Below, one piece after another: positions 5,113 to 6,556 of a stretch of DNA of 6,556 nucleotides (within the stretch, counting starts at the first letter, position 1; each line of letters begins with the position of its first letter). Both the position numbers and the translations under genes were made by a program. Source of the stretch: Parachlamydiaceae bacterium. Lineage in GTDB: Bacteria > Chlamydiota > Chlamydiia > Chlamydiales > Parachlamydiaceae. The notes below the pieces were generated by a model. That model saw nothing but the letters and a program-made list of their open reading frames with translations. It had not been told where the DNA came from and ran no database searches. The DNA is taken from assembly GCA_013698165.1 (NCBI GenBank), contig JACCVN010000154.1:1-6556 (forward strand), given 5' to 3'.

Positions 5113-6556
5113 ATGCTGAGACGATTTTTAGACTACCAGCTTTCATTGACAGAGAAAGGCAAGCCATTGCACCGCCTTCACCCCTTAGTTTCTGCAGGAG
5201 ATACTTTTCTGTATGAAGCACCAATCAATACCTCCAAGGGCCCGCATATTCGCGATGCTATTGATATTAAGCGCTGGATGATCATTGTTGTGATTGCCCT
5301 GATCCCTTGCATATTGGCTGCAATCTGGAATACCGGTATGCAGAGCATGGTGTATTCCAGCGGCGATAGCAAGCTGATGAACGATTATCTCACTGCAAGT
5401 GCATCTTGGCAAGGCTACTGGGATTTTGCCGCTAAGGATAACCATTATATAACCATTCTTCGGTTAGGATTAACAGCGCTTTTGCCTGTAGTGTTGATCT
5501 CTTATGTTGTTGGGGGCATATGGGAAGCTCTTTTTGCTATCTACCGCGGACATGAGATTTCTGAAGGATTTTTGGTGACAGGCATATTATACCCCTTAAT
5601 TCTACCTTCGACTATTCCTTTTTGGATGGTTGCTGTGGGAGTTTCTGCCGGTGTAGTCCTTTCTAAAGAAGTCTTTGGCGGTTCCGGAATGAATATTGTC
5701 AACCCTGCTTTAGCTTGCCGCGCCTTTTTATTTTTTACTTTTCCGGGCAAAATGACCGGGGAGATCTGGGCAGGCACCAATCCGACGACGGTGAGACAGA
5801 GTTTGATTGCCATGAATCGCGATGCAGGCACAAATCCCATCGATGGCTTTAGCCAAGCGACCCCACTGGCGAAATTTAACGTTAAGCAGGATATCAAGAA
5901 AATCCATATCGATGCCATCGCCACAAACAATGTTGGCGACGATGTCTCTACCATTGACACATTGAATGAGCATTTTGACCAATGGAAAAGCCTTGGGGAT
6001 TATGATTCGACCCTGGGCCAGCTTTCACAAGACCAATTGAAATCGTTTGTTACCTCTCCGCTAGCAGAAGGAGGCCTTGGGCTTTCAAGTGGCTATTACG
6101 ATGATGCCTATGCTTTTTCCGGATTGAATTATGGCATTGGTCACAATAGCGATTGGGGATTTTTTCTTGGCGATAAGCTCGGCTGCATGGGTGAGACCTC
6201 TGTTTTAGCCTGCCTTCTCGGAGCGTTCGTTTTAATTTGGACAGGGGTCGGCTCCTGGCGTACAATGCTGGCAATGGGTCTTGGAGCTTATCTGACAGCG
6301 CTGATTTTTCAGTTCGGTAGTGCCTTTTTGGCTAAAGATCATGGAGCATGGCTGCCGGCACAATTTTCCTTTCCTGCCTATAAACATCTACTCCTTGGCG
6401 GTTTTGCTTTTGGGGCCGTATTTATGGCTACTGATCCAGTATCCTCTCCAAGTATGAATTCAGCCAAATGGGTTTATGGGCTTTTTTGCGGACTTGTCAC
6501 TATGGTGATCAGAGTCGTCAACCCCGCCTATCCGGAAGGGGTGATGCTTGCCATTT
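5113..6556 (+). CDS. nqrB: Na+-translocating NADH:quinone oxidoreductase subunit B, 3' end beyond window
   Basis: Membrane subunit of the Na+-NQR complex, which couples NADH oxidation and quinone reduction to Na+ export; NqrB carries covalent FMN and part of the quinone and Na+ path. The frame runs from ATG 5113 to the edge without a stop (481 codons). Conserved blocks are I-R-D-A-I-D-I-K-R-W (about 47-56), V-V-G-G-I-W-E (132-138; G134/G135 match Vibrio cholerae G140/G141 at the inhibitor/quinone site), K-E-V-F-G-G (185-190), N-P-A-L-A-C-R-A-F (197-205), S-Q-A-T (247-250; T250 is the FMN-linked Thr, V. cholerae T236), M-G-E (359-361), F-M-A-T-D-P-V-S and N-P-A-Y-P-E-G. Several hydrophobic segments span the membrane. 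About 107 residues separate T250 from the next conserved block, against about 34 in V. cholerae, as in the roughly 500-residue chlamydial proteins, so only about 20 residues should be missing. Cys202 replaces a usual Gly. Identification is firm. Confidence 0.97.
   Translation, partial: MLRRFLDYQLSLTEKGKPLHRLHPLVSAGDTFLYEAPINTSKGPHIRDAIDIKRWMIIVVIALIPCILAAIWNTGMQSMVYSSGDSKLMNDYLTASASWQGYWDFAAKDNHYITILRLGLTALLPVVLISYVVGGIWEALFAIYRGHEISEGFLVTGILYPLILPSTIPFWMVAVGVSAGVVLSKEVFGGSGMNIVNPALACRAFLFFTFPGKMTGEIWAGTNPTTVRQSLIAMNRDAGTNPIDGFSQATPLAKFNVKQDIKKIHIDAIATNNVGDDVSTIDTLNEHFDQWKSLGDYDSTLGQLSQDQLKSFVTSPLAEGGLGLSSGYYDDAYAFSGLNYGIGHNSDWGFFLGDKLGCMGETSVLACLLGAFVLIWTGVGSWRTMLAMGLGAYLTALIFQFGSAFLAKDHGAWLPAQFSFPAYKHLLLGGFAFGAVFMATDPVSSPSMNSAKWVYGLFCGLVTMVIRVVNPAYPEGVMLAI

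Noticed and set aside
5541..5982. Minus-strand open frames inside nqrB (up to 139 codons)
   Set aside because: They are shadows of nqrB, whose plus-strand frame is conserved throughout.
1..6556. tRNA, rRNA, CRISPR array, insertion sequence or transposase remnants
   Set aside because: I found no cloverleaf, regular repeat-spacer pattern, terminal inverted repeats or transposase-like coding sequence; nearly all bases are accounted for by genes.

Overview
The window most likely comes from a chromosome of the phylum Chlamydiae, probably one of the environmental or amoeba-associated lineages (Parachlamydia/Waddlia/Simkania-like) rather than Chlamydia itself. The main evidence is the rightmost gene. 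It encodes subunit B of the Na+-translocating NADH:quinone oxidoreductase and has the long chlamydial-type insertion after the FMN-attachment threonine, while differing in many residues from the Chlamydia protein as I remember it. The genus cannot be fixed from the sequence alone.

Layout from left to right. Positions 2-517 (+) hold the 3' part of a flavodoxin-fold NAD(P)H-dependent FMN reductase whose N-terminus lies outside the window. Its stop codon overlaps the stop of the facing gene. Positions 514-3565 (-) hold three tightly packed genes, read right to left (C 2522-3565, B 1564-2535, A 514-1560). They encode homologous proteins of 323-348 residues with signal peptides. I do not recognise the family. 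C and A are close paralogues and B is divergent. The 14-nt overlap (C/B) and 3-nt gap (B/A) point to one operon.

An AT-rich divergent intergenic region (about 3566-3776) carries a good promoter candidate for the leftward operon, a direct repeat and a palindrome. Rightward, 3777-4997 (+) encodes a 406-residue protein with an export signal and a microbial-type poly(ADP-ribose) glycohydrolase (PARG) domain containing the full signature GGG-x7-QEE. After a 115-nt spacer, nqrB starts at 5113 (+) and runs off the right edge.

Functional reading: the two ends are housekeeping redox genes. Between them lies what looks like an accessory island of four exported proteins: three members of an unknown family, divergent from an exported ADP-ribose hydrolase. 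Shared control of both sides from one intergenic region, and a role at the host interface, are inferences. The island is the part worth following up.
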